From Sipunculus nudus (lineage: Eukaryota; Annelida; Sipuncula; Golfingiida; Sipunculidae), in NCBI GenBank assembly GCA_026874595.1, contig CM049310.1, forward strand, positions 88,171,556 through 88,235,555: 64,000 bases of DNA, written 5' to 3'. The notes under the pieces were generated by a model. It did not search any database, was not told the origin of the DNA, and saw only the letters and a program-made list of their open reading frames with translations. A program made the position numbers and the translations under genes. Position 1 is the first letter of the stretch; the number at the start of each line of letters is the position of its first letter. Positions 46,441 through 59,899 of the stretch are shown here, in pieces.

Positions 46441-48580
46441 TACGTATGAACCTGGTTGAATTATTTATTCAGTGTCGTGCCGTGTACCTACATGAAACTA
46501 CCACGATAGCTGCTGTTTCATTATCCCACTGTGATTTGCACTATCAATTTTTTTAACCCCAAGCACGCAAATAATTTAAAGTATTAATTAAGTAATCTAA
46601 TTAATTTCCCTGTGTTGCGCGATACAACCTGAGTTATCCTAGCTTCTGTCAAAGGCCCGAAATAATCGTTAAATATGCAAACTTGCAGATTTCAGCAAGG
46701 TATCTGCGGATTGTATGTGTATCTTTTCTGTGGGGATCAATGTAAACACATAATTAATGTCTGCAATCGCTGAGCGATCGCAAGGAAAGTATCCGAGTGC
46801 TCTCTCCAATTGTCTGATCCAATTGTCTTCAAACCAGAGCTTGGTTCGAATGCAAATGCATTTGAATTTACCATTTGCAAATTTGCATATAAATGTAGCA
46901 ATCTTGAAAAGCCCGCATTAGCATTTACATTCAAATGCAATCCTGATGTAGGGCATTGGCATTCTAAAATAATAATGCTTTGCATTTTTATTGGCAATTG
47001 TAGTATGAGTGAAATGTCAAATACAAATATTTAAAAGGTAATTGTGACCCAAATATGTTTTTGTTCCTAATTTTCTTATAGAATGGTTCATTTAACTTTT
47101 TTATATGTGTTTCATGTACAAAGATATATAAATAGCATAATAAAGTTCATACAAAAATCGAGTATACTTTGACAAAATAAATTGCTCTTACATGGGCTTA
47201 AAATTGTTAAAATGACCTTAAAATAATGAATTTGCATTTGATTATAAGAAAGTATATTGCATTTTTTTATTCAATGCTATGACTGGTAATACATTTGGGA
47301 TTGCATTTGAAAAACAATATGGTCTTTGCATTTACATTAAATGTATGCAGACAGGTTACATAGGTTATTTTACTTTAAATATAGGATTAGCTCTTAAGAA
47401 ATATCAGGCGTAAAATAAGTATAATCTTTTACCCGGAACTATTGTGTGTGACCAAAGATAAGCTTTTGAAAAGCAACAGTATTACAGTAGAGACACCGAC
47501 AGAGGACAGAGCTGACACAAGGGGGGGGGGGGGGGTCGGCTATGGGATAACGACCTTGGAAATAAGTTATATGAGTATTATTTGCTTTAAAGCCATTTTT
47601 TTATTCAGCCATGGGGGGGGGATTTAGCGCATATCAGAAGATAGAGAGAAAAAAGGGGAAATCAGAAACATGTAATCATTGGTTTTGCACTGGGGGCCTA
47701 GGAAAGGCTACCCTTATGTTGAAAATTGACCAAAATATTATTAAAGAAATGAGCCTCCCCTTATCATATTTATCTTGCAGAAAATAATGTCTTAATTGAT
47801 ACATACTACCATCCATGCAAAGTGTGCAGAACACACTGCTAGATTTAACGGAATTATTGTTAATCGTTTGTCGAAGCGTAATAGAAATGGTATTATTTCC
47901 ACTACCGGGGTTTCAGATCCAATTCCCTTAATATATGAAACATATATCATAATCTTGCACAAAAAGGGTTGTTTCATAAAAAAAAAATATACAAGTAAGC
48001 CTGTAGGCAGATCTGTGAGAAAATTCAGCTTATATTTCCGTAAATAGGCACATCTAACTGGATCGATGCAATCACCAAGCGATCACTGGAAGCAACCGTC
48101 CCCCACTGGCCTGCAACTGGGCGATAATGGGGAATCGGCTGTTGAATGTACGAATATGGGAATAAAATAAATATAAGATTCAAATCTCTGACCTAAGAAT
48201 TATAAGTCACTCAGATCAGAGATCTAACAGGAATTGGCTGAAGAAAGCAAAAAGAAAAATTAGATTGTTTTGCACTCGGGTTATCAAAGTAGGTATATCA
48301 ATTAAATTTTAACCAATTATTTGCAAAGGAAGTAAGCTCACCAACCCCTATAAGCCTCCCACGTCCTACGTTGTGGAGTTAATTACATAATTCAGAGTAT
48401 TGGCAGATATGGCGCATACATCTGCACCACTTGTTCACAAACAATTCAATTACCACCCCAGCGTCGCCAGAACCTATCTCGACGTTCAGGCTGTCAAACT
48501 GGTTCTTCCAGAGGAAATCCTGCCTCGCCTGTGCATTTTGAGTAACTGTTCAGAGAGGGATGATATTTGTATGACGGGAT
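46441..48580. repeat. Unit 6 spacer downstream of NAT-F
   Basis: Octamer region enlarged (46845-47330), poly-G at 47520-47536, M1 47510-47740, M2 48100-48340, conserved post-stop block 48409-48560. The frame starting MAHTSAPLVHK at 48409 is interrupted in other units and is not called. Confidence 0.6.
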
Positions 48581-49911
48581 TTATATGACAGTGTCATTCG
48601 TCTCTCCTTGACGCGGTTCCTTGCAATATTTTGACCAGTTTTCCACAGCCTGTAGTGCTATATCTGAAGGTATTTCTGGAAAATACTCGCCAATAGTGGA
48701 CAGGATTTCGCCGTGTGTCGCCAGTTGTCTTGGTTGTAATATTCCGTCACAGTCTTCTAGGAGTAATGTGTCATTTTTCAACGCCACACAGCGGCCTTCA
48801 CGAAATATGACGCAACGTAGAGACGTAAGACATAATCCAGTGGTATCAGTTATGTATATAGGCTTCATATTGTCTTTACAACGGTCAAGGCCAACGGGGT
48901 CAAGGTTAAACCAGTATACGTCTGCCCACTCTGCTTTTGCACCGGTTAACCTTTCTTCTCTGTCTCTTCTGACGCTTTTTTCCTTCCGGAGATAAACTCC
49001 ATTTTCCAGTTTAACATACTTATAGAACAAAATGATCCCTGAAACGTTTCCGATTCCTTCTCAAAGTCCAGTGAAATTGCTTGGAAACACGGGCATCCAT
49101 AGCCCACTTCGACAAGGTAATAGTCACCCTGAGTGACCACGTGACGTAACAGCGTCACCACGTGATTATTTGCACCAGGCACGTGAACTGAGACTTCCAG
49201 TACCTCGGTGTGATAACCCAAGGCTCTTAGCAGAAAATATATGAAGCAATTCAGTGTCCAGCATAAACCGCCAGATCCACTCAATACGAACTCCTAAAAA
49301 ATAAATTTATACGGTGATAATTAATTATAATAATACGTTAAAATAAATTATATAAGTATATATTAGAAGTCCTTGTGGGTGTTCCATCAGAATATAGTTT
49401 TGCGTTGGTTTGATAGAATAATATATAGGATTTCTAAACAAATAGAACTGGCTTTATATTTGAACAATATGTTCAGGTAAAAGTATCCGTACACATACCC
49501 GAACCCGAACACACCCGCATTCACCCATCCAAACACACACACATACACACATAAACATCCGAGTACGGCTGTGTAAAGAAGCTTAGGCCAACATGATCAA
49601 GAAAAAACAATTGTATTGTTACTTATCATAGAAAATTCAAACGTTATGCGGTGAAATAGACCAATTAACCTCTTTCACTGTCATCTAACACTATACGTTG
49701 AATAAATGTAACTCACAATGTTTTCTTCTTCTGTGGGAACCTTTCTATCCTCGACCTTGAGACTCATCAAGTGAAGAGTGTGGAACGGAATTTTACGGTA
49801 AAATTTTCGGATAATCTCGTTCACCAGGGCGTCATTCTCCAGACGACGCTCAACGTCCTTCACCCCCAGTGTTGACGTAACGTAATCCAAAGCTCTCTCC
49901 TTTGACAGCAT
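48581..49911 (-). pseudogene. NAT-F: NAT-like, single frameshift in exon 2
   Basis: Exon 1 (49717-49911) has ATG, MLSKERALDYV and IPFHTL. It lacks two codons (Gly-Leu of DALGLVNEI) and keeps frame, ending at a GTGAGT donor. Exon 2 (48581-49293) has GSGGLCW, NNHVVTLL and YLVEVGYG (Glu in the Asp place). One A is missing in the run at 49026-49029 (AACAAAATG against AACAAAAATG), which shifts the frame after about residue 150; the remainder (MFYKYVKLEN... to NDTVI) is open. Apart from that base the locus would encode about 302 residues. It is a young pseudogene or an assembly error in a homopolymer. Confidence 0.8.
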
Positions 49912-50007
49912 GTTTCTGATGTGCCGGGAAAATATGGTCAAAGATATTAAATATATATAACCCTAATCATGATATTTCAAGTTATCAACATTTCCTGCCT
50001 CCCGCAG

Positions 50008-50253
50008 TGGGTTAGACATCAGTTTAGAGCGAGTCTTGGACGCTGTCGAACGGTTGTACCCATGCACAGTTACTGGAATCTTTAAAAGGCAGTGCCAAAT
50101 TAATACAGGCTATGAGATCGAGTGTCCCACTAAAAGTTTTATCGATATATTTTGGTGGATTTACCTGAAGGAACCTGTTTCGAAGTATCGGGTATATTTG
50201 GCGTCATATTTTGGTGCGACTTGCATGCAATATGGTAACGATAGTTGCCAGAT
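50008..50253 (+). pseudogene. Exon-like remnant, copy of 3912-4225 with deletion
   Basis: CCCGCAG is followed by the SLERVLDAVERLYPCT frame (one base lost before it), then RQCQI, GYEIECPTKSF, and after an internal deletion of about 70 bases SYFGA-CMQYGNDSCQI. Unidentified protein. Confidence 0.35.
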
Positions 50254-51437
50254 TGGCGTAAAAACTGACCTGATTATAAAGTACAATGACTTTTTGTTCT
50301 ACTTATCAACGAGTCAAGACATAAATAAATTACTCCAGCTGCATGGAACCTTTCAATCTGCATGTACCTCGGTTTGAAAACCCGTCCCAATTACTGCTAA
50401 TAGTGAATGGGTAATTTGCTTGTTCTCTACTTGTCTTTTTATGTCCTAGGTATACCTTAATATATCAGTGTCGACCTGTATCTTTCCTCTCTTTTTACCA
50501 CAGGGCTCAAAATTAACACCAAAATTCCGGAAATTGCATCCAGTTTTCGTGCAGTAATCTGCTTAATACCGTCCCCCTGCACCGAGAAAAAGTCAGTGTT
50601 TTCGTTTGCTGTCTTCTCAATTTACACCTATCGGTAAATCTTATAAATTCTACCTTGTGAAAGATTAGTCATATCCAAAATCACTTAAAGTTTAAAAACA
50701 ATTATTATATTTTCAGTCACTTCTAAATGAAAATAAGTTTATTATGATTGAATTAACCTCTAAATGAAAAGGATTACACAATTTGTTCTAATAAACACGT
50801 TATATAATAAAGTTCATAACCAGTTATACAAATATCGACTCGTAATAAACCGTAAATTATACATTGACATTAATATATTTGAAGAAATATGATAAAACTG
50901 ATTTTTTATTAAAAGTGGCGTTCGGTAAAATTCTTGGAGACCCGGTAAATTTTTGTTCCGCGGGCCCTATATTCGGGTGGCAATTTCCTTTAATTTCGAG
51001 CCCTGAATATTGGCACGAATGCTTGCACATCAACCTCTGGTCCAAAATCCAGTTAATATCGACAAATGTATTCCGGCGTATGTACACGAATACTCTATTT
51101 ATGCGCAGTAAAAGCGGTACGAAAATCAGTTATTTCCATATAATGACTAGGTGCTATGTAAAGCCAAGGCCAACTGGTATATTTTCGCAGGGCAACATTT
51201 TAAGGGTCCATTATAAATCAGATAAATATTTTACAGTTTTCATTAATGATAATACAAAAAAATGAATAATATATCACATATTTTGCCTAATTTCCAAAGA
51301 ACTGGTCAATATCCTGAACCGGTCATGGTACAATACGTTTAGAAGTTGACAGGCTTTTTATAATAGGCATTGTGATTCAGTATCACTAGTGCCATTTCTG
51401 ATATTTCGCTATTTTAAAACTTTATTTATTTTGCATA
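50254..51437. other. Unit 6 spacer, non-coding
   Basis: This is homologous to 4226-5377. No supported gene. Reading frames such as that at 50864-51265 are broken in the sister copy. Confidence 0.55.
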
Positions 51438-51653
51438 GGTTGCACAAATAGTTGTTATAACTAAACGGAGCGAACTCCTTTTCTCAGTTGATAGCGTTCG
51501 GTAGCATCTATAGGTGGAGGAAATCTAGAAATCTGGAGAAAATAAACGAAACAGGAACTGGCCACTGCCACCCACTCCCATGGCGACGCTGGGGATCGAA
51601 CCCCATCGCCAGCTGAGAGAGCCGAGCGTTTCCCCCCTAACCGTCCAGGGCCT
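51438..51653 (-). mobile_element. tRNA-derived SINE, full length
   Basis: Minus-strand start at GGCCCTGGACGGTTAGG, box A region with AAACGCTCGG, a perfect box B GGGGTTCGATCCCC (51591-51604), then body and tail to ACTATTTGTGCAACC. It is the best-preserved promoter of the family here. Confidence 0.8.
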
Positions 51654-51869
51654 AGTGCTGACAGAAACCGTTCGACGTCTTCGACGCTCAGGTCCACATA
51701 GCTGAACGGCCCAAACAGGTTTCGAGGGACTTTGACGTACACTTTCCCGTTTCTGACAGCCCTACCCTACAGTCATTGAGGGTAGTTCACCTGCTTTCCA
51801 CGGCCCCCAGACACAAAGACTCTGGGGTCAGAATGTGATAAATTCCTGCAATGGTAAATGCAAAACAAT
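51654..51869 (-). pseudogene. Decayed BACK-like exon remnant
   Basis: A TTGCAG acceptor precedes FYHILTPESLC, then shifted frames GKQVNYP and AVRNGKVYVKVPRNLFGPF, ending SYVDLSVEDVERFLS, which extends the conserved peptide beyond what 5712-5901 shows. The SINE follows directly. The DLSVEDVERFL ending fits the last helix of a BACK-type fold, tentatively. Confidence 0.35.
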
Positions 51870-52004
51870 AACGCAAGACATATGTATTGAATTTCTGGTG
51901 GTATCCTGAATCGAACAAAAATCCTTGAAGTGCCTGCCCGCACTGATTTATAAAAAAAAAAGTGCTGGGGAACCATACCTTTGTTGGCTAAAATTGTTAC
52001 ATCA

Positions 52005-52150
52005 GATGCTGTTCATCAGTATGAAAATAAGAAGGCTGTATTTAAAAGCAACACATTAAAAACAGGGGCAATGAAAGTTCTGCTTGACATTCTGTTAGGA
52101 GTTGTGGATGCAGTGAAATCTTACTCGGCCCTAGTGAAAAAGGGTAGACA
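52005..52150 (+). pseudogene. Glycerate-kinase-like exon fragment with deletion
   Basis: HQYENKKAVFKSNTLK, GAMKVLLDILLGVVDAVKSYSA, then about 12 bases missing, then LVKKGRQ. Copy of 27354-27486. Confidence 0.3.
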
Positions 52151-52155
52151 GGGAG

Positions 52156-54246
52156 GGCAGGGAGGGAGATTAAGTCATGAATTTTGTGTGTAAAAATAGT
52201 GTACCATAGTTCCAATGTACTCCGACATTCTGTTATGTTCACCCAATTTCAGCTTATAAGCTGACAGTGTTTATAAGCTGATGTTTGTTAACTGGTGTTA
52301 ACCAGAAAGTGCATCATAGAAGGTGCTTTTATTACAAATAAAAAGTTAATGGCACAGGAGTGGGCTCTTTGTGAATGCATTTACAAAGTGTTAACTCGAT
52401 ATCTTGAAAAGTTTATGAGTTCAAGCGATAAATTGAAGAGTGATAATGATATTTGCAAGAACAATAATACCAACACTCATAATACAGTATATTTTATACA
52501 GTTTTAGCATTTAGCAGGTTTATAATTTTATCAGAAAATAACAACAAAGGGGTTTAATGGACAGATGGAACTGCATTGTGAATTAGGTATGATTTAAGAT
52601 ATGCAGGTCCATGTTCATTTTTTTTAAATTTTGTATAGCGCTAGATAATTTGTGTATTAATGCTTAGGAACAGCGTTAGTCCATCATTAATTGTTGTTAC
52701 TTTATGTTGTGTATCCATGCTCTGCATCATCAACCTAGATTTTTGAATTTTTATACACAAACAATAGCAAACAAGCTTAAATCTGCAATATAAAACAGTT
52801 TTACAGTAGATACAAACCCTTTGAACCTTATAAATCATCTTTGGTCGCAATAGCCTTTAAAAATTCCCTGATTCCACAAATTATAAATAAATTACCTGCC
52901 TTTTCCCTAACCTGGAAAAAAATTATTCCCCCACCCCCGACTTTTCCCTGACAGTTAGCAATCCTGATATCATCGGGCCCATATTGCAGTGTTTTACCGC
53001 CCGCCAAGTAAATGCCCCACGCGACTGAAAACCACGCGATTTTCAATCGCATTCCGCATACTGCGTTCTGTCAACGCAATCCGCATAACCGCATACCTAG
53101 GGTCCGGCAAGAGCAGCTTAACGCTAGTTTCCACACCGATCTGTACTTATCTCAGAATCCGCCGGCTAATTAAACGTACCTAACTGTGTTGTAAAAAGTG
53201 ATGTAGTCGTGTCCAAACAATTCGAGTCCAGGCCACTCGATTGTATGTCCAAGTCCAAGTCCTTGAGGTTCGAGTCCAAGTCCACCTTCTTCGAGTCCGA
53301 GTCCAGAATTAATGTCCTCAGAAAGCAATTTAAAAGGAAATTTCAGATCATCATGTACACTGAAAGTTCGTTCACACATGCTTTTACGAGAAAGGTTTAT
53401 TTCATTTACCGCTCCCGATGCTGAGCAATGTTAAGTACATATAGTGTCATTATTCAGTAATATTCCGTTAGTAGTTGTGTATAAGTCTGTGTAATATGTG
53501 ACAGTTTTACTTTTATTTGACTCGAGGTGGACTATGATTCCTCAAGTCCTTAGCTCCGAGTCCGAGTATAAGTCCGAATCCAGGACCCTCAAGTCCAAGT
53601 CCGGACTCGAGTCCTCCATCACTGGACGCAAAACACTGTCCTCCTGATTGAATTCTTACTTTTCCTCTCTAGTACGGAGCTCCTGAACTCTCATTCTCCA
53701 GACGACGCTCAACGTCCTTCAACCCTTTTTATCCGAAGCTGTTTCCTCTGTCAGTATCTTTCTCTAGTGTCTGGCAAAATACTCAAATATCGAAGAGACA
53801 TAAAAGACATCGGAGACAAACAAATATGATGAGCGATATTGGGGAATCGGCTAGGGAGGGTACAGCCTTTGGAAAAAGTCAAGGTAAAAAAAAAAATAAA
53901 TATCAGATGCAAATATTATGCCTTGGTCTAATATTTTGCTCAAATTTCAGCTTTTGAAAATCAGCCATATTGGAGATCTAGCTGAATCAGAATATGACAG
54001 AAGAGTAAGAAGAAGAAGAAGAAGAAAAAAAAAAATAAATAACATAAAAGAAAGAGAAAGAATAATTGAAATCGATGGTTTTGCACTCGGGGGACCCAAG
54101 TTGGTCTATCCAAGAGAATGTATACTCAGATCTGAATATGGAAATAAACTGATCAACCCTTATATGATGGGAAGGCTAAATAGGATGCAGGGTACTAGAT
54201 CGATTTCTATTCTGGACATTATAAATTCTCTATTATCGGATATTAG
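52156..54246. repeat. Unit 6 distal spacer with GAGTCC clusters and M3
   Basis: This aligns with 6607-8700. GAGTCC-rich clusters are at 53205-53312 and 53518-53622; M3 is at 53830-54200 with an expanded AGAAGA tract. No gene. Confidence 0.6.
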
Positions 54247-57200
54247 GGGCCCTTTACTTTAATAGATAATATATGACATCCATACATATTTACATGACAT
54301 ATGTTCTCTCCTCAGAATATAATAGTGCCTGCAAATATTTCGTTCTTTTTTATTATACACCGTGAGAAAATAAATTGCACAGGGCGCCATCAATGGGCAA
54401 AAGAAAATATCTATCATATCACAGGCTGTAAACGTGAAACGAACTTTCCTTTTGATTTTTGATTTTTTTAATATCAATTTGGTGTTCAGTTCAGATATCC
54501 TCGGCGAGCAAAGGCAATTAAGGAAATTAAATGTATTTCCTACTACACCCAAGGCTCATAGGTTATTACAAAGCACATGTTACTTTTAAAACTAAATACA
54601 TAAAACTCTCTAGTCTATTCTGATTGCAATTCGGAAGATTAGAACATATTAGTACGTATGTGTTGAGCACCTGGATAGGATAATTAATTCAATGTTGTGC
54701 CATGTGTCCACATGAAACAACCACGATAGCTGCTGTTTCATTATCACACTGTTATTTGCATTATTAATGTTGTTTTTACACCAAGAGTGCAAATGATTTA
54801 AAGTATTAATTAAGAAAATTAATTAATTTCCGATCTGATTTATTCTTGCAACTGTCAAAGGCCCGAAATAGTTGCAAATTTCAGCAAGGTATCTGTGGAT
54901 TGTATGGATTTTCGGTGGGGTTCCATGTTGAATACTAAAATTCAGTTCTGTAATCGCTGAGTGATCACAAGGGAAGAATCTGAGTGCTTCCTCCATCGCT
55001 TGGCCCAATTGTCTTCCGACCAGAGCTAGTTCCCAATGCAAATGCTTTTAAATTTTGAACATTTGAAATTAAATGCCCTTAAAATTAGGATTTTGCATTT
55101 GAAATTATTTAAATATATTTAAATTTGCATTCAAATACAATGGATAATGAAACATTTGCACTTGAAATGTCTGAAATCTCTCTGAATTTTTGCATTTTCA
55201 TTGAAATGCGATGACTGGTAACGGTTAAGCTCTAAAATAAGTAACAGGTACAAATCTGTTTCCTGTGACCGTTGTGAATGTGACTAATAGACAGTTTTTG
55301 AAAACCAACCGTTATCAAAGAGCTAGCGCATATGGGGACAGAGTCGAGCTGTAATCGGGTACCGGCTATGGCGCTACGACCTTCGAATAAGAGTCGAGGT
55401 AAAAAAAAATCCAAGTGTACATGTGTCACGAATGAGTAATATTTTGCATAAAAGTCAGTTGTTTAAAATCAGCCCTGATGAAGATCTAGCGCAAAAACAC
55501 ACAAAGAAGATAGAGAGGAAAAGAATGAAAATGTAATAACTGATTGGCGTGTGAAAGTGCACCCTCATCATGAAAATTGACCAAGATTTTTATATAGAGA
55601 TAAGCCTCCCGATAACTATATTACTCATGCAGAAAATAATGTTTTTTTGATACATGCTACAATTCATGCAAAGTGTGAAGTACATACAGATAGAAGAATC
55701 GGACCTATTGTTAATCGTTTGTAGAAGCTTAATAAAAATTGTATTATTTCAATAACCGGGGGTTTCAGATCAAATTCTCTAAATATATGAAAAATATATA
55801 ACATAATCTTAGACGAAAAGGGGTGTTTCATAACAATTATACTAGGTAAGCCTGAAGGGCAGATCTGTGAGGTCTTTCAGCTTATATTTTCGTAAACAGG
55901 TGTATGTAACTTGATGTATGCAATCGCAAAGCGATCATTAAAGTAACCGTCCCTCCACTGGCCCGCGGCTGAGCGATAATTGGGAAACGGCTGTGGAGAT
56001 TACGACCTTGGGAATAAAATTAATATTAGTTGCAAATGTGTGACCTAAGGCTAATATTGTGCCTATATTTCAGCTTTTAAAAGTCACTCAGCTCCGAGAT
56101 TATACGGGAAATTGTGGAAGAATGCCAAAAAATAGATTGTTTTGCACCAGGTTTATTAAAGTAGGTACATCCATCAATTTTTAACCAAATATTGATGAAA
56201 AAAATGATCAACCCTTTAAGCCTCCCCCTGCTACGGTTTCAGGCTTAATTTGAGTATTACATACATCTACACCACTTGTTCACAAACCATTCATCTACCA
56301 CCCCTGCGTCGCCAGAACATATCTCAAAGTTAAGGCTGTCAAATTGGTTTACTGAAACTGTTGGTCATTATGACTAAAACAATACCGAAAATGAATTCAC
56401 TGGGTCATAATACTCCAGAATCCATGTATTGGATGACCCTCTATGTCAAATGTAAAGGTAATTATGGCATTTTTGCTATTTTCGCATTATTTTGGCGGCC
56501 ATTTTGTTTTATGCTAATTAGCAATATTGCCCAAGGCTGACAGAGGTCCAACCAACAAATATTTTACACCTGATATATGGGCAAACAAATCCCACATAGA
56601 AAAAAAATTAGACCAGAGAAAAAGGTTGAGTCTAGTAGCGACCGGACTGTAAGTAATCGACAAATCTAACTGTTGAGTTCCGTAGCGCAGTTTTTGAGTG
56701 TTTGGTCAGCGTGTTTCTAGTTTCCCTGCACAATAATGTGCCAAGGTTTCGCTCCTTTTTTCCCTACTCTTTTGTGAAATTTCTAGCTTATTCTGTGTTT
56801 CCTTTGTCGATACATCTCACAGCAATTTTTTCTCTACAGTTTTTCTTTTAATGTGTTTTCTTTCAGCCCGATCGGTCTTAAATTGCATTTTCTTAAGTAT
56901 CTTTCCTGCTATTCACCTCTGGCTCAAGGAAATCTTTTAACGTACAGAGAGTTTAATCTTTCTTCTAATTTTCTTTTTCCAACAGCTGAATGTCAGCTGA
57001 CATCTATTTGTTTATGTTTGAGCAGCGGTCCATTCATTTTTAGCCTGATCAACCAACACATTAATATTTTACACAAAAGTTTCTAAGTCCTCTATTTTAT
57101 TTTAAACACAATTTCTTTATTACGAGATATATTTGTCTTTCGATTTATCTGGTCTGACAATTCCTTCTTCACTAACGTCCGTCGCTAAGGCTTTAATGTA

Positions 57201-57551
57201 TCACCTTCTTCGCTTCTACTTTTCTTTTATTTAGTAACATATGAATCCTTATAAAACCGTAACTTCTAAATCAGATAAAACATGTGTAACATTGTCTAGG
57301 ACATGAAGCGGTATTTCACGAAAACATCAGAATGAAACCTGTTTGGCAGATCTGTCAAGTCTCTCAACGTAAAAAGGTTTATATAACTGGGTGCATGCAA
57401 GTGCCAAGCAATCATTGGACCCCCCCCCCCCCAAGGCCCGCAATTGAGCGATAATTAGAAATCAGCTATAGTGTGTACGACTTGTGGAATAAGGTCAAGA
57501 GACCCAGCGGTCGCATCTGATTGCAAAATCTAATTAATCTTAACTTCACAT
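54247..57551. repeat. Unit 7 spacer downstream of NAT-G
   Basis: Near copy of 9945-13245: octamers 55035-55210, M1 55330-55590, M2 55960-56210, then the segment private to units 2 and 7. No gene. Confidence 0.65.
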
Positions 57552-58271
57552 CTAATTTAATACGGCGCTGTCATTCGACTCTCCTTGATGCGGTTCCTTG
57601 CAATATTTTGACCAGTTTTCCACAGCCCGTAGTGCTATATCTGAAGGTATTTCTCGAAAATACTCGCCAATAGCAGACAGAACTTCGCCAGGTGTCGCCA
57701 GTTGTTTGGGTTGTAATATTCCGTCACCATCTTCTAAGAGTAATGTGTCATTTTTTAAAGCTACACAGCGGCCTTCAAGAAATCTGACGCAACGTAGCGA
57801 CGTTAGAAATAACCCAGTGGTTTCAGTTATGTATATAGTCCTCATATTATCTTTGCAACGTTCTAGATCAACGGGGTCAAGGTTAAACCAGTATCGGTCT
57901 GCCCACTCTGATTTCACACCGGTTAATCTTTCTTCTTTGTCTCTTCTGACACTTTTTTCTTTCCGAAGATAAAACCCATCTTCCAGTTTTACATACTTAG
58001 AGAACAAAAAAGATTCCTGAAATTTTTCCGATTCTTCCTCAAAATCAAGCGAAATTGCTCGGAAACATGGGGATCCAAACCCCACTTCAACCAGGTAACG
58101 GTCACCCTCAGTGACCACGTGACGTAACAACGTCAACACGTGCGTATTTCTTCCAGGCCTCAATACTGAGGCGACCAGTACCTCCGTGTGGTAACCCAAT
58201 GCATTCAGAAGGAAAAACATGAACGAGTTCAATGTCCAGCATAAACCTCCGGATCCGCTCAATACACACTC
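57552..58271 (-). CDS. NAT-G exon 2: arylamine N-acetyltransferase-like, intact
   Basis: This is the C-terminal 239 codons of the only fully open NAT-like gene in the window; exon 1 is at 61695-61895, giving 306 residues, the usual NAT size. The family moves acetyl from acetyl-CoA to arylamine-type acceptors in the cytosol. The acceptor ACAG ends at 58272. Residues: GSGGLCW with nucleophile Cys78 and the conserved Asn82 four residues on, NTHV with His111, YLVEVGFG with Glu129 where NATs have Asp, and WFNLDPVDL, GRCVALKND and EIPSDIALRAVENW further on, to the stop at 57552. There is no signal peptide or membrane segment. Cys-His-Glu is unusual; I recall a Bacillus cereus NAT with this triad that is active. 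The real substrate is unknown. Confidence 0.85.
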   Translation of the reverse strand, partial: ECVLSGSGGLCWTLNSFMFFLLNALGYHTEVLVASVLRPGRNTHVLTLLRHVVTEGDRYLVEVGFGSPCFRAISLDFEEESEKFQESFLFSKYVKLEDGFYLRKEKSVRRDKEERLTGVKSEWADRYWFNLDPVDLERCKDNMRTIYITETTGLFLTSLRCVRFLEGRCVALKNDTLLLEDGDGILQPKQLATPGEVLSAIGEYFREIPSDIALRAVENWSKYCKEPHQGESNDSAVLN

Positions 58272-59216
58272 CTGTAAAATATGAATAATGACAATAATAC
58301 ACATAATACACACAAGTTACTGTGTTAAGATAATGTATATAATTTTGTATCAAATTGTAATTTTATGGTTTTCAGGACCCGTTAAAAATGGACCATGCGG
58401 AAACGTTGAATAGGAAGTTGCACACCGATACTTGCACATATTGGCATTTCCTGATTTCTATTACGAATATACTTATGGGATGTTTAACGGTTTTTTCGAG
58501 TGGTATATAGTCCCGGTTTTTATATAGCGGCCATTTATCTATTTTGGCCAAATAAAACATTCAAACATCGATTTTTAGTTACATTATGATCCAAAGTATT
58601 GAAAATGTATGTTTGCAAAAATCTTTATACATATTTGGCAGAATGACCTAACCGTTATACATGTACTATTGGTCTCTTGGTACTCTCTAGATTCTCTTAC
58701 AGGAAGAATAACAAAGCACGCAAAGAATCATGTACACATTACTTTTTTTTTCTAGAAGAAATACTAGAAGAAAAACAACCACGTAAAGAAATATTATACA
58801 AACCAGGTACATACGTGTGTGTATGTATGGGTGTATGTATGTGAGAGAGAGAGAGAAAGAGAGAGAGAGAGATAGAGAGCTGTATTACGTTATTCATGAT
58901 CTAATAGCCAGGATAATGCACTTGAATTAAGGGAGCACATGTCAGTCCAAGAATAAGGTTTCTAACTCTCAACACTGTGTAAAATCACGTGTGACCTTAT
59001 TTGGTTGGAGACTGGAGATGCACCAGCCAATTTTGGAATAAAATAAAGATATAATCTAGGGACCCATGGGTCTCGAAGCTCAGCTTTATTTGTATCTAAG
59101 GATAGGTTTATGAGCTCTTCTAAATATGGGTTCTATGATCAGTTTGAAGCCCAACTGTCTACTCAAACTGGAGATATCATTCACAAGATAATTCGTGAAT
59201 GAATAAATGGGCTCTT

Positions 59217-59650
59217 TGACGTTGACCTTTCACCTAGTGACTCCAAAATCATAGAGGCACCTTTCTGTATGACAGGTGCACCACATGGAAGTCGGAAGGT
59301 TTGGGATGAAATTCGGATTAAAATACATCCACATTAGTGTTAAACGAGTGGAACCTGTGACCTTGACCTATGATCTCATGACCCTAAAAATCAAAAGGAT
59401 TTTTCAATAACAATGTATTTTGAAACTAATATGTCATTCCAAACTGGAGTTATCATCTGGAAATAAATATGCCCACAGATGGCCCCTGTGACCTTGACCT
59501 TAGACCTTGTGACCACGAAATCAATCAGGATCTTCTCCTATTGGCAGGTCAGCTACATGTGCAAGATGAAATGTTTGGATGAAGAGTTTATCTCAAAATG
59601 CATCAACAATCTTTCTAAAAATATGGGTCCTGTGAGTTCTTACGTTAGAG
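59217..59650. repeat. TGACCTTGACC half-site repeat, copy in NAT-G intron
   Basis: Partner of 14935-15400 with a few substitutions; GTGACCTTGACCT and GTGACCTTGACCTTAGACC are intact. Confidence 0.5.
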
Positions 59651-59899
59651 GTGGGCCGATTTGAAATCCACATGTCAGTTCCAACTAGAGTAATCATCAG
59701 GAAACATATTTGATGGATATACAGAAATATGAACAGATAGACGGACAGGGTAATTAATATTGTGTACGGCATCCGCTTTTTCAAGTGGGGCCCTAATAAA
59801 CAACACAAAGTTTCAGAACACAGATGAACTACAGTTGTGAATCTGATAGTATCAATGTAATTTGGCAGGCTAAAAATAAAGGAAAAATGCATCACAAAT

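Noticed and set aside
48400-48588. Plus-strand frame MAHTSAPLVHK... just past the NAT-F stop
   Set aside because: Conserved in many units as sequence, but the frame is broken in most; more likely NAT 3' UTR.
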